Origin: Stictocephala bisonia
Lineage: Eukaryota > Arthropoda > Insecta > Hemiptera > Membracidae
DNA: 64,000 bases
Direction of reading: 5' to 3'
Assembly: GCA_035578905.1 (NCBI GenBank)
Contig: JAQJVL010000002.1
Coordinates: 2,827,229-2,891,228, forward strand
Of this stretch, positions 12,232 through 22,650 are shown in pieces. A program made the translations under genes and the position numbers. How positions within the stretch are numbered: the first letter of the stretch is position 1; every line of letters starts with the position of its first letter. Under the pieces are notes generated by a model that was given only the letters and a program-made list of their open reading frames with translations, did not search any database and was not told the origin of the DNA.

Positions 12232-12385
12232 TCAATACCACTGTACGTGTATGGGTGGGCGGGTGGGTCAATACCACTGTACGTGTATGGGTGGATGGGT
12301 CAATACCACTGTACGTGTATGGGGTGGGTGTGTCAATACCACTGTACGTGTATGGGTGGGCGGGTGGGTCAATACCACTGTAGGT
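12232..12385 (+). repeat. G-rich minisatellite with quadruplex motifs
   Basis: Four units of 32-36 bp plus a partial fifth, each starting CAATACCACTGTACGTGTAT and followed by G-runs. Two units contain GGGTGGGCGGGTGGG (12253-12267 and 12354-12368), four G-triplets with single-base loops, a textbook stable intramolecular G-quadruplex. The same unit appears inverted at 19393-19512 and degenerate at 44278-44385. Open frames crossing it are by-products of the repeat. Confidence 0.9.
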
Positions 12386-13439
12386 AGTTGTACGTGGGAC
12401 TCAGGGATGAAGCAGACGTAACAACGTAACCAAAACCTGTAAATTGCAGAAAACATGTCTATCCGACTCAATAGGTAAAGATCTTGTTGTAACAAATAGT
12501 GGTTATTTTATTCATGTTATGATGAGCCACTATTTGGATGAGAACATTTCATAGGATAACTATGCAGCATTTTTCTAGGATGTTTATTTGTACATCTTAA
12601 TTAGACAATAAATTGGCATTTTAAGACTTATAACAGCCCTACAACCCAATACACCTAAAAAGGAACATAAAAACTTAACATAAACTTTATCCTTTAAAAT
12701 TGATTTCACATTTAAGAAGGGAAGGGTAAGGGTATTATGTAAAGTAAGGGAGGAAGGGGAAGTAAGCGAAAGGTCCGGCCTTGGGAGCAATTTCCGTGTT
12801 TAGCAACAAGCAATGTGTACACTTGACACCCCGTGGGAAGCCACTCTGGCCACTTTGTCAATTAATGTATGTCTTCATTTACGCCTTTCCGATATAGTGA
12901 CTTTTAACCACCATAGTGATTTACGAACAAATTTTATATCATGAATGAGGGTCAGTACATTACCTAAAATTTGTTAAAAAGTATATTTGTTAATAAAATA
13001 AAAAAAACACACACACATACATACACAAAGATTTAATGTCACTAGGTTCCTGAATGAGTTCCTCTCAGCTATATTTAAATTGTAAACTAATTTTATAACG
13101 CTCTAGCTGCAAACAATTATGTAAATTAATTTATGGAAAACACCAAAAGGGGAAAAATCAAATAAGTTTTACTCTGTCTACCCAGTACTTCAAATACTAA
13201 TCGATTAAACGATTCAAGCAAGTATCCTTTTATCGTATGCTATAGAGTTCTTGCGATGTACTAGTCTATTTTCTCAACGCTATCATGTATTTTATGCAAT
13301 GGTGATTCAGTATTAATTCTACTTTCATATTAATACATCACATAAATAGTGAATATTGGCAGAATTCAAATGGATTTGAATTTCAAACAGTCTTAAATTT
13401 GTAATGTTTCCGTTCTGTTACAAATCAGATTTCGTTCAG
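12386..13439. other. Non-coding sequence
   Basis: No gene recognised. There is a purine-rich patch at about 12712-12770 and a short CACACACATACATACACA simple repeat at about 13008-13026. Confidence 0.5.
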
Positions 13440-13449
13440 ATTCTTAAAT

Positions 13450-14378
13450 GGTAATCAGCTAGACTGTGTGTACCTAGACTACTTCAAAGCATTTGATAGG
13501 ATCAGTCATCCTCATTTGCTCAACAAACTCCATGCTTTGGGAATTGATGACGTTCTACTACAGAGGTTCCACATTTACCTGACGGATTGTATCGTACGAG
13601 TTAGATATGGATGTGCCCTTTCCGAACCCATACGTGCTGTCTAAGGGGTGCCTCAAGTATCTCACATGGGGCCTTTCCTTTTTAGATTGTATAAATGGCA
13701 AATTCCTTCTGTTTTCCAATGACGTGAAAGTCTTCAGGGAGATATCTTCAAATGAACATGCATTGAAATTACATGATGACCTTCGAAACATATTGAGAAC
13801 TGGTTTCTGGTAAAGTGAACTGGACCTTACCAAGTGTGCAGCTATTACTTTTGCAAGGAAAACTCGAGTGCTAAATTTTAACAGCGCACTTCAAGGTTTA
13901 TATCACCAGGGTAAGCAGGATGAAGGACCTCAGAGTCATATTTTAACAAACAATTAATCTAGATCCTGGTGCGCATATACAGAGTTTTTGTAATAAAGCT
14001 GTTAGGATTCTTCGAATTCTTTCAGATTCATCGAACAAGTCGACAGCGTATCTTCATCTCGCCCATTAGAACCCACTGGTAGCGCTTGGATGACCATTGG
14101 ACCATTGCTGAAGTACTCGGTTGTGCTTTGCTGGAAGGTGTACAGAAACGTCTTCTGAGAATGGCGAGTGTCAAATTGGGTTGAATGTTGATAATGAAAC
14201 TGTTTCTTCATCTGGCATCATTATCTTCCCGTAAAACAGTATTGGACCTTATCTTCTTATTTAAGATGTTGAACGGCCTGATAGACTGTCCATACATTCT
14301 GCGGATCATTGATAGAGAATATCTGATGATGTACCATCTACATCATCAGATATTCTCTATACACCAGTGTACATAACA
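13450..14378 (+). pseudogene. Decayed reverse transcriptase of a Jockey-like non-LTR element
   Basis: Translation from 13450 gives DCVYLDYFKAFDRISHPHLL, then LSEPIRAV, a stop at 13642-13644, and GVPQVSHMGPFLF. These are the RT palm motifs 'YLDFSKAFD' and 'SGVPQGSHLGP' in degraded form. The catalytic box lies in the +1 frame (13700s) as LLFSNDVKVF, where active enzymes have YADD-type residues, so the active site is lost. Further on, LEGVQKRLLRMASVKLG and TVLDLIFLFKMLNGLIDCP (to about 14300) match the thumb region of the same proteins. There are at least three frame changes and several stops, and the 5' end (RT fingers, endonuclease, ORF1) is absent. This is an old, inactive copy. The clade is inferred from motif style. 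Confidence 0.85.
14312..14360. repeat. Perfect 22-bp hairpin at the end of the RT pseudogene
   Basis: ATAGAGAATATCTGATGATG followed by TA, five spacer bases (CCATC), then the exact reverse complement. The arms are identical despite the age of the surrounding pseudogene, which suggests a recent local inversion-duplication. Confidence 0.9.
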
Positions 14379-15574
14379 AAATATTATCATTATAGTACAG
14401 TCCCACTGTTGTTTTGAACTGGAAACGAGGTGTGCCCATAGCTTGACTATTTTGGTCCCAGTATATATCTGCTCAAGAACAAATCAATCATTAGTAACTC
14501 CAGCAGAATAACGATGAAAAGTTATATTTAAAATATTTTGTTGTTGATGTTAATTTAAATTAATTTTGCTGTTATTGTTGCTTTAGTTTATATTGCTGTT
14601 ATGTTCAATGAAAATTTACTATCGTTGTTTTTATAAACATTATTTACTAGTGTTGTTGTTTCAGTCGTACCAATGAAGTTGTAACTGTTGATTGTTAAGT
14701 CAAATTAAAGTTGTTGGTATTTTTGTTATTGTTTTCTTATATTTATCTGCTAATTCTATTACGATATCAGAATTACAGGATGAATTTATTTTTGTTGTAT
14801 ACACATCATATTTACATTGTACAAAATCACTGTTATTAATGTATTCTGATTTCTATGTAAGTATTCTGTAATTATGTATCCATCCGCCTCATTTAAGAGC
14901 GTTTGTAAAAAGGTGTATTTCTGTGAGTGAATAAAATGAGAATGCACACTTTTTAGTCTTATTATCAGTTTTACTTTTTTTTAAATTAGTTATTTGTTGG
15001 AAAATATCTTGTATATAACTACTACCTATGTAAATATTAACTATATTAAAAAAAAAAATTAATAACTTACTAAAATACTTCCTGAACCAGCATATTACGT
15101 TTTGGTTTGGATATAAAACGACTGAACGTAACAGCACACACATTTACTACAGTATAAGTAAAAAATGTACAAATATGTTGGTGATAGATTTCCTTAAACC
15201 ATTACTACCACGCTCAGACCAGAGTCATTCACAAAGGAATGAAGCATAGTACACGTGAGGTCCCGAAATCAGTAAACGTAATATTAGCATATTTATTTAC
15301 TTACATTGTAATAAATTTGTGTTCACACTTTCTAACTGTTAAGTAAGACTTGACTTACATTTTATTGTTGCAACTAGATATCGAACAATTTTCGTCTAAA
15401 CAAGAAAAATTGTGTTTCATTCACACAATTTGTTAATTACCACTAAAGTTCTGTTGATAAATAGACCACAATCATACGTCATATTAATAATCATAGTTTC
15501 CTTAGCTTAGTTATTTTTTTATAATTGAAGAGTTAAAATAGTTACCTTAGAATCGTGATATAACTGTTAATTTG
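14379..15574. other. Non-coding sequence
   Basis: T-rich sequence with many TGTTGTTATTGTT-like runs at about 14535-14740, possibly the decayed 3' untranslated part of the preceding element. No gene is seen on either strand; the 84-codon frame at 14889-15143 (minus) has no recognisable domain. Confidence 0.45.
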
Positions 15575-16065
15575 TGGGGAAGACGAAGGTTGTTGGACAT
15601 TTGCCATCATTATGTGAAAATTTATATTATTTTTGTTATGTTAATTTTATTTTAAATTAATAGTGTTTTCAGGTACCTTATACTCGTATTTATTTTATGT
15701 ATGATTAGTTAATGTAATCTTATTTCAGTCTGATTTCAATATTAATTAAATTGTGTTTTAACATTTTTTCGTTGATTTCGTGACCTTGGTAGCGCCTAAT
15801 TGGTTACATTAATTTAACCTTTTTAACATTTTTATATTTAGCAGAAGTTCATTTTGTTGTACTCCTTTCTATGATCTAGGTTAAAATGTAGATAATTATT
15901 AATGTAGATAAGTTTACTAGTTTAAGAACGTAGTTTTATAACATGTTTGTGTAGATGTAATTTAGTTTTAGCACTTGAAAAAGGTTGGGTTTTACCAAAT
16001 CGAAACGACGTGATTGGTATTTTCACGTAATGATGGCAAATGTCCAACAACCTTTGTCTTCCCCA
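15575..16065. mobile_element. Non-autonomous element with 46-bp terminal inverted repeats
   Basis: The left end begins TGGGGAAGACGAAGGTTGTT (15575) and runs through GACATTTGCCATCATTATGT. The right end is its inverse, from ATTTTCACGTAATGATGG to CAACCTTTGTCTTCCCCA (16065), with only a few mismatches over 46 bases. The interior is about 400 bases of AT-rich DNA without coding capacity. I could not identify a clear target duplication, so the superfamily is open. The 78-codon frame starting at 15985 overlaps the right end and is not a gene. Confidence 0.8.
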
Positions 16066-16764
16066 TCCGATATTCCATCATTAACAAATTTAAAAAACAA
16101 TGCCAATTTATGTTCGATCTTCATTACATTTGTTAAGTCATCCATAATACAACTGTTTAAAATACAGGTCTTCATCGACTCTACCCGCTGGCAAATATTT
16201 ACGTATGGCTTTTACAATTGATAGATCATAATGTATCACGTTTTCACTTCTACTAGAGGGATTTTGATCATTTGAAAAAAAGAAAACAATTAATTCAAAA
16301 TTATTGAATTTTACTATGTTGTCTAAAAGAATTAAATATAATAGGTTTTGAAAATAATTGGCTTAATGAATTGTATAGACTATGCAATCATACTATACGT
16401 CTATCTTATAAAATGATGTGTAGTGGAGTGTCGTACTTTATTAACCTTTTACTTTTTAATTGATTTGTCAATTTAATTCTGTAAACTTATTCACATAAAT
16501 CGACGAGATAGTTATAATGTACATATCGTTTTAGGTTTGTTTAAAAAAATTGTCTTCACATTCTTAGCACTTCCTTTGTAAAGTTCAATCCTATATCGAT
16601 CATTTCATTCAAGAATGGAGGAAAAGGATATTAGAGGGGGAGGAAGTGGGGGAAGTCTAGTGGAAGGCACATACCATGCCTAATAATTAATCCATTACTC
16701 GTACCAACAATTTAGTACTCGACAGTAAATGGAGTAAAAGGAAATCTGAAAACTATAGAATACG
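16066..16764. other. Non-coding sequence
   Basis: No gene or clear repeat. A purine-rich run (GAGGGGGAGGAAGTGGGGGA) lies at about 16635-16655. Confidence 0.5.
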
Positions 16765-17000
16765 GGTTAGTAAAGGGAACTGCTTTTGGTCCACTTTTGT
16801 TTTTAACATACATTAATAATATTCTTATATCAGATAATAACATTCTACCCATTGGCATATGATATTCTAGTATTGTTTGAGAGAAAAGATTAGGACTCTA
16901 TTTTTGTGAACGATTGAGATAAATATATGAACAATTAAAAAGAAAAAAATGGTTTGATGCAAATATTTCAACTTTAAATGTAGTTAGAAAAAATGCATGC
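16765..17000 (+). pseudogene. Reverse transcriptase remnant
   Basis: Translation at about 16770-16850 gives VKGTAFGPLLFLTYINNILI, a clear relic of the 'QGTVLGPLLFLIYINDLL' motif of non-LTR reverse transcriptases. In the next frame, AYDILVLFERKD corresponds to the FADD-VLF box, with the second aspartate lost. Then KKWFDANISTLNVVRKNA (about 16940-17000, yet another frame) matches the 'WFDxNxLTLNxxKT' thumb motif. The remnant is about 80 residues long, frameshifted and without flanking RT sequence. Confidence 0.75.
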
Positions 17001-18787
17001 TAATTTCCTTGAGGGTATTAGATGACGAACTCAACAAGTCATGTCAAACAGATTATAATAATGATTGTAAGTGTACTTCTGTAGAACGATTTAAAAAATA
17101 AAGAAGATAGGTTGTAATAATTTATGCAAAATTCAATAATAATATAGTAATGTAATTCAATATTTTTTATTGTTAAATTATATCTTGTATAAAATAGAAC
17201 ATTTTTATAACGATTTGGTAAGTTAGTGAACCTGTAAAACTGAAAAATAACGTGTTTCATCCTGTAGTAAGGATCAGGATGGTCACGTGACCTCCTTAAA
17301 TGCTAACATGACTCACAGCTGGTCTGTACGCCGTTGGAATACTGATGCACACGCAACCTTCAGTTTTACACGACCGACCCTGTCACAGATCAGCTGATTG
17401 TGTCTATGAGGCAACAGCATATCACGACCCCTACATAGGGAAAATTCTTCCGAGTCCTCGAGGTTAATTCAATATTAATCAGATAGTAAATGAAATTCTA
17501 TTGAGAAATGTTCAAATGTGCATTGACAGAGCTATTCTCTTGTGCTTTTTAAAAATACAAGAAGTAAAACATAAATTTTAAATAAAAATAAATCATTTAA
17601 AAAATAAATCAGATAATTTAAAATAAATATTAGTTTAAAAAGGAAGAAAATGTTTAGGGAAAAGATTTTCACGGTTTGTTGTTCCCTGAATATGTATTAT
17701 TACTATATTTATGTTTACATATTGTGGTGAGTTTATTATGTATATAAGGTTAATTTGGTTTTATTCTTAATACAACACATTATAGTTCCAGAAAGAGTTT
17801 TTTTTCTTCTGAACATTGTTTGGAAACGGTAAACAACTTGTTTCATTTTCAACTTGTTCATTTATAATTTTTTTAACGATCCTTGAATTTTTGTTAAAAA
17901 GATATAATTTTCCCATACACTTACCCTTATTAAAAACTTTTATATGTTTTTCTATATTTGAGTTTCACGCTTCTTATTTTTAAAGGTTTTTATATCTTTG
18001 TTACGCGGTTTTTATATCTTTTGTTGAAATTTACAGTCTACCTTTGAAAAAATTTTTTTGCAGTTCATCTTTATTCATTCCAGAGTTACTGATTTTTCTC
18101 ATTTACTGCTACTTATTTTCATTTTAAATTAAATATCAAGTTAAAACGTATAAACTAACATCTGAATTTCCAACCTTAACTAATTTTTATTAATTTAAAA
18201 TCCATTAGTAATTAAATAATATTAGAGTTCATTGAACGAAATCCACTAAATATAAAGTGGCTTAAACAACTGAAAAATAAAAAAAATATTGTTTCGTGAT
18301 TTCAGATTCCCTAAAATAAATTGTAATTAACTCCATAAAACTGTTTGATATTGGAGTATTTGTCAATAAGGGCAGTTAATTAAGATCAGCGGGCTTTGCC
18401 AAACTTTGCCCGGCTATAAACCAGGATTCCGGGTAAGGTTTATCTCAGTTTAAGCTCTTCAAATTAAGCTCTTGCTTTAAAATAAACTCATCGAAACTGA
18501 CGCAGCTCATTTACTCAACGTTACTAGCTCTCTATATCACACGATTATAAATAAACGCAACTTTCCTCTGGACAGAGCTTTAGCAAGAAAAGAAAATCAA
18601 TAAATATCCAGTTTAAACCATTAACGTGTTGGAATGAGTTTTGTTATTTTCATGATGGTAGAATATTATGATTATTCTAAAAAATTATACACCGACCTAT
18701 TTGTGTATTTTAAGGTGAATATGAACGATTATATTAATGTAGGATGAGTTCGATGACATGTGTAGTCTGGTTACTAACTGAGATCGA
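17001..18787. other. Non-coding sequence with an isolated E-box palindrome
   Basis: Mostly AT-rich. The segment at about 17270-17465 is markedly less AT-rich and contains GGTCACGTGACC plus CAGCTG sites. A second less AT-rich patch at about 18380-18600 contains no recognised gene. Confidence 0.5.
17281..17292. promoter_or_regulatory. CACGTG E-box in a 12-bp perfect palindrome
   Basis: GGTCACGTGACC contains the GTCACGTGAC core preferred by USF/MITF/TFEB-type bHLH-zipper factors. CAGCTG E-boxes follow at about 17317 and 17391 in the same less AT-rich patch. No gene start is visible nearby, so a regulatory role is only a possibility. Confidence 0.35.
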
Positions 18788-18789
18788 AT

Positions 18790-18905
18790 TGGTCGGTAGC
18801 GTAATTGGTTCAATCCCAGCTTCATGTGCTAAAGGTTCTCAGTTCGATCCCAATCAAAGTCAATATATTTTGAGAAGGATCAGCTGATAATCATCAGCTG
18901 TTCAT
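18790..18905 (+). mobile_element. tRNA-like SINE head
   Basis: TAGCGTAATTGG (18797-18808) fits the Pol III A box and AGTTCGATCCC (18842-18852) fits the B box, at tRNA-like spacing. A cloverleaf cannot be completed, so this is a SINE head rather than a tRNA gene. It runs into the dispersed repeat that starts at about 18910. Confidence 0.6.
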
Positions 18906-19033
18906 TTGTCATTGGGCTATTAATTAATGACACTTTCTAAGGTATAGTCGGCCTTAGTTTGTTGGGTTGTCTGTTGGGTTGGCTAGTCGTATCTCCAGAG
19001 CTATGGGTGGTATTGCAATCGTTAGGGATTCAG

Positions 19034-19345
19034 CGATGATTCAGACATTGATGACCTTTCGGATGAAGACGATTCTACTTTCGTGATTTCACCCAGGATC
19101 GATGATGTTCTACAGGATGACGAAGACGACGACGATGAAGAAGGGGCTGCGTACAACAATATGCCAAAATGGGTGGCGTCGATCTATTTGATCGTATAAT
19201 TTCTTATTACCGTCTATCAGCAAGAACAAAAAAGTGGACAGTACGTATGACTTTCCATATGATAGGCTTAGTTGTTGCTTCTGGTTGGATAATGCAAAGG
19301 CGGTATGATAATGTTGAACAAACACCGAAAGTGGACACCTCGAAT
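19034..19345 (+). pseudogene. piggyBac-type transposase remnant
   Basis: The frame from 19034 translates to an acidic stretch, DDSDIDDLSDEDDSTF ... DDEDDDDEEG, typical of the N-terminus of piggyBac transposases. It joins almost directly to MGGVDLFDRIISYYR then KKWTVRMTFHMIG (from 19169, in another frame), which is the conserved C-terminal block 'MGGVDxxDxxxxxYxxxxxxKKW' of the same family. The central DDD catalytic region, normally several hundred residues, is missing, and a one-base shift separates the two parts. The product could not transpose. It may mark an internally deleted element that was once mobilised in trans. Confidence 0.85.
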
Positions 19346-19392
19346 ACAGTACTGATCTCGCGTACCATCTGATTCACAACCAAACACCAGTG

Positions 19393-19512
19393 TAATTTAT
19401 ACCCACCCACCCGCCCATACACGTACAGTGGTATTCACCCACCCACCCTTTCACGTAGATTGGTATTCACCCACCGACCCGCACATACATGTACAATGGT
19501 ATTCTCCAGTCG
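19393..19512 (-). repeat. G-rich minisatellite, inverted copy
   Basis: About three units of the minisatellite at 12232-12385, here on the minus strand: CCCACCCACCCGCCC (19402-19416) followed by ATACACGTACAGTGGTATT. The first unit keeps a four-run, single-base-loop quadruplex on the minus strand; the others have three or fewer complete runs. Confidence 0.85.
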
Positions 19513-19516
19513 TATC

Positions 19517-19555
19517 TAAGTAGGTTGAGTAACATCCAGTTACTCAACCTACTTA
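19517..19555. repeat. Perfect 17-bp hairpin at the head of the satellite
   Basis: TAAGTAGGTTGAGTAAC, spacer ATCCA, then the exact reverse complement GTTACTCAACCTACTTA. The right arm is the start of the first 123-bp unit, so the left arm is an inverted piece of the unit sitting at the array boundary. Confidence 0.9.
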
Positions 19556-20320
19556 ACACAATATTGCCAGGTCCCTAGTTTATTACATCCCCTACGGCAG
19601 ACACAGGTGCGTTCTGTTAATAACATCCTTAGAGAAGTGTGAATCAGAGATACGACATCCAGTTACTCAACCTACTTAACACAATATTGCCAGGTCCCTA
19701 GTTTATTACATCCCCTACGGCAGACACAGATGCGTTCTGTTAATAACATCCTTAGAGAAGTGTGAATCAGAGATACGACATCCAGTTACTCAACCTACTT
19801 AACACAATATTGACAGGTCCCTAGTTTATTACATCCCCTACGGCAGACACAGATGCGTTCTGTTAATAACATCCTTAGAGAAGTGTGAATCAGAGATACG
19901 ACATCCAGTTACTCAACCTACTTAACACAATATTGCCAGGTCCCTAGTTTATTACATCCCCTACGGCAGACACAGATGCGTTCTGTTAATAACATCCTTA
20001 GAGAAGTGTGAATCAGAGATACGACATCCAGTTACTCAACCTACTTAACACAATATTGCCAGGTCCCTAGTTTATTACATCCCCTACGGCAGACACAGAT
20101 GCGTTCTGTTAATAACATCCTTAGAGAAGTGTGAATCAGAGATACGACATCCAGTTACTCAACCTACTTAACACAATATTGCCAGGTCCCTAGTTTATTA
20201 CATCCCCTACGGCAGACACAGATGCGTTCTGTTAATAACATCCTTAGAGAAGTGTAAATCAGAGATACGACATCCAGTTACTCAACCTACTTAACACAAT
20301 ATTGACAGGTCCCTAGTTTA
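19532..20320 (+). repeat. 123-bp tandem satellite, 6.4 copies
   Basis: Units start at 19532, 19655, 19778, 19901, 20024, 20147 and 20270, the last about 50 bases long. Each begins ACATCCAGTTACTCAACC and ends AATCAGAGATACG. The copies differ by only a few bases (CAGGTGCG/CAGATGCG, GCCAGG/GACAGG, GTGAATC/GTAAATC), so the array is young or homogenised. The partial last unit runs into AATTAAGCCTC. No coding frame crosses it. Confidence 0.95.
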
Positions 20321-20383
20321 ATTAAGCCTCTGGTATCACAATTTGTAGACGTTTAGTGATAGTTGATATTCCAATGTTATTGG

Positions 20384-20820
20384 AGAGTCCTGCAGAGCCA
20401 ACCCAACAGACTAACAGGACTAATCCAACTACATTCGCTAATCTACATTCATCACACTCATTCGAAATCCATATTCGCCCATATCTGGACGATCGGCGTC
20501 TTATGAATAAATAAATAAATAAAATTATGCTCAGAAAGTGTATTTTATTAATAGCCCAATAGCCGGGCAAGTAGTATTGGTTCGGACCACGAAGTACTGG
20601 TCAGATTTTCAGCTGACTGAGAAGCCTGATACTCAGTTCTCTCCCCTACACAACTTACTACCAACCAACATGGACATCCCAGACTTCCTTAGTAGTGTCC
20701 ATGGCGATAGCAACCATTGAGCGGACACCAAGCATAGAACTAATCACCTACAATCTCTACAGCACTTTATCCCCAAGTAGCTGGGTTACAGCACTGAGCC
20801 AGTAATGTGTAATAAAGCAG
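20384..20820 (-). repeat. 455-bp dispersed repeat, rearranged copy
   Basis: 20530-20820 matches the minus strand of the first half of the copy at 52165-52622 (TCAGCTGACTGAGAAGCC..., ACCATTGAGCGGACACC, CCAAGTAGCTGGGTTA). 20430-20500 carries the second half (ACATTCATCACACTCATTCG, CGATCGGCGTCTTA) in the opposite relative orientation to that seen at 52 kb and 63.6 kb. A short AATAAATAAATAAAAT run marks the switch point. Confidence 0.75.
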
Positions 20821-21696
20821 AAAATAAAAACAAAGTACTACAATAAGTATAAACAAACGTACGAAAAATAATGTTACATGCCTCTCCAATGTAATTAGAA
20901 GTTAATGTCTTGATTCCCTGCTGTACTTTTATCAGCCTAGTAATTTCTAGAACCAACATTTTTTATGAAAATTACTTTTAGTGAGTGTTTCTCAGAGTAA
21001 CATAAATAATTACATAACATTTGCATTTTGACAGTAATTTATGCTTTTTCAAACGACTTTTAACATGTTCATCATAACTATGAAATTGTTTTGAATAAAT
21101 TAATTTATATTCGTCTGTGTACACGTATGTAATAGATATGGTTGTTTATGGTGCATAAGTGTTTGGAACTTAAAAAAAATAGAGTAATAGTATTAAAAAC
21201 TATCGTAAATGAAATTATAAATAAATAAAGTTGCATAAAATAATAAAAATAAGAAATGGACAAAGTAGAATGTGTCAAACTAATATATTTTATTTCTGGA
21301 TCGTAAATGTAACGTACAATTAAGAGTGTTTAAAAGAGGAAATGTTATGTAAATTCAATATTTATTTATCTTGACTGCGTTGTCCTATTTTGAAACATGT
21401 TATAAAAATACAGGTTGAGTTCAATCTATAAATTTCTTTGTTTTGTTGTGTTTTTGGTAGAATTTAAAAAGTGGTATGTAATTGTTGTATTTAGATGGAT
21501 TTTAATCAGTATTAGAAGTGATTATTATCAGTTCATTTTTGTAATTTCTAATGTGGTTTTGAGTTGACACGTTTGATTTCTTATTTTTATGTTTAATGTG
21601 ATTGAGGGAACCCTATTCGGGATATGCCAAAGGGTACTCAATTTACCAAATTGCGATTGTTGTATGTAATGTATAGTTTTGATAAATAAATATATC
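20821..21696. other. Non-coding AT-rich sequence
   Basis: No gene or repeat recognised. Confidence 0.5.
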
Positions 21697-22030
21697 AGAC
21701 CTTTTCCGTTACTTCATTACCAATAATTTTTTTATCGCAATTACGGATAGGTTAGACTAGGTCAGTTTAGGTTAGGTGGCTTCCCAAAGTTGATCACAAA
21801 CGGGTTAATCCAATGATTGACTTACCACCGAATGCACTCTCCGTTTGTAAGTTCTTGCAAAGCGATAAGATAAGGCCAGCGATATCGGATTTCTGGCGGA
21901 TAAGGAATCCACTAACAGTGAACGCAAAAATTATTGGGGCACAGTTTTGAGAGCAATAGAATATTTATCATGTGGTAGTGAACTAACGGAAAAAATAGTC
22001 TAGTGTTATGAATGAACGGAAAAGATCCAA
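21697..22030. mobile_element. Miniature element of the AACGGAAAA family, copy 2
   Basis: The left end is AGACCTTTTCCGTTACTTCA; the right end GGTAGTGAACTAACGGAAAA stops near 22000. A second right-end-like piece, ATGAATGAACGGAAAAGATC, follows at 22009-22028, so the right terminus is duplicated. The interior (TTGATCACAAACGG, GCGATATCGGATTTCTGGCG) matches 5887-6174. Confidence 0.78.
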
Positions 22031-22175
22031 TATATCATTATTAGTAGTTGAGAAAGCCTGTCATACTTTTAGGAACACATTTTCAAATCGTGTACTACAT
22101 AGAGTAGTTTAAACATCAAGTTTTAATAGTACCAAATGTCTTTGTTAGTTTTGTTTTTTATACAGCCTAATAATT

Positions 22176-22224
22176 GATTTTGTTTACAGGTACGTCAAAA
22201 ATGTGTTGGAGCTTTTAAGTGAGT
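22176..22224 (+). promoter_or_regulatory. Candidate recursive splice site or 29-nt microexon
   Basis: A polypyrimidine tract and acceptor (GATTTTGTTTACAG, ending at 22189) are followed at once by a donor, GTACGT (22190-22195). A strong second donor, GTGAGT, lies at 22219-22224. This is the arrangement of a zero-length recursive splice ('ratchet') site with a downstream RS-exon donor, or of a 29-base exon at 22190-22218. It would make sense only if the window lies in a long plus-strand intron, which I cannot show. Confidence 0.35.
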
Positions 22225-22424
22225 TTTTATAGTTACTATTATTATAATGTCTTAACTAACATTAGGAAGACAAATTTATTTATTCTATATTTATACGTAT
22301 CCGTTACACACACCTTATTTATAATAAGATAATTTTGTTATGACAAACTAAATGTTTAAAAGTAGACTTAAATAAAGAAGTTCACTGTGAGTAGTTGAAA
22401 TCGTCACTTAACATATGGTTCTAT

Positions 22425-22650
22425 AAGGGAGACCAAGTGCCATGAGTTGAGATATGGCATATGTTAGAATCCTAGCCTGTACTGTTGGTTTTTATCAACC
22501 AAGGTCATTGTATTATTTACCTTGTATTGTACTGGTTATCCCCTAATTCTACATGAATTAGTTCTCCACATGTAGATCAATAGTATTTTGGGAAAGACCA
22601 GATGTTAAAGAGGAGATTGGCCTCTCCTTGAAATATGTATTATGATATTT
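22425..22650 (+). mobile_element. SINE family 2, old copy
   Basis: It shares the body TTTACCTTGTATTGTACTGG, GAATTAGTTCTCCACATGTA and GGCCTCTCCTTGAAA with the better copy at 27840-28075. The promoter boxes in the head are eroded (AAGTGCCATGAGTTGAG). Confidence 0.7.

Larger units (their letters stand above)
18910..20820. mobile_element. Composite piggyBac-related locus with inverted terminal segments
   Basis: The left flank contains ATTGGGCTATTAATTAATGA then CACTTTCTAAG (about 18915-18950) and TCTGTTGGGTTGGCT (about 18970-18985). The right flank holds the same pieces inverted: AGCCAACCCAACAGA (about 20397-20411) and CAGAAAGTGTATTTTATTAA then TAGCCCAAT (about 20533-20562). Between them lie a piggyBac transposase remnant, a G-quadruplex minisatellite and the 123-bp satellite. 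This may be one decayed transposon that gathered tandem repeats, or nested elements; true ends and target duplication were not established. Confidence 0.55.

Noticed and set aside
12104..12495. Opposed open frames of 105 and 75 codons
   Set aside because: They are produced by the G-rich minisatellite; the predicted peptides are simple repeats.
19532..20320. Regular 123-bp repeats as a CRISPR array
   Set aside because: The whole unit is conserved with no unique spacers, there are no cas genes, and the context is a eukaryotic genome.
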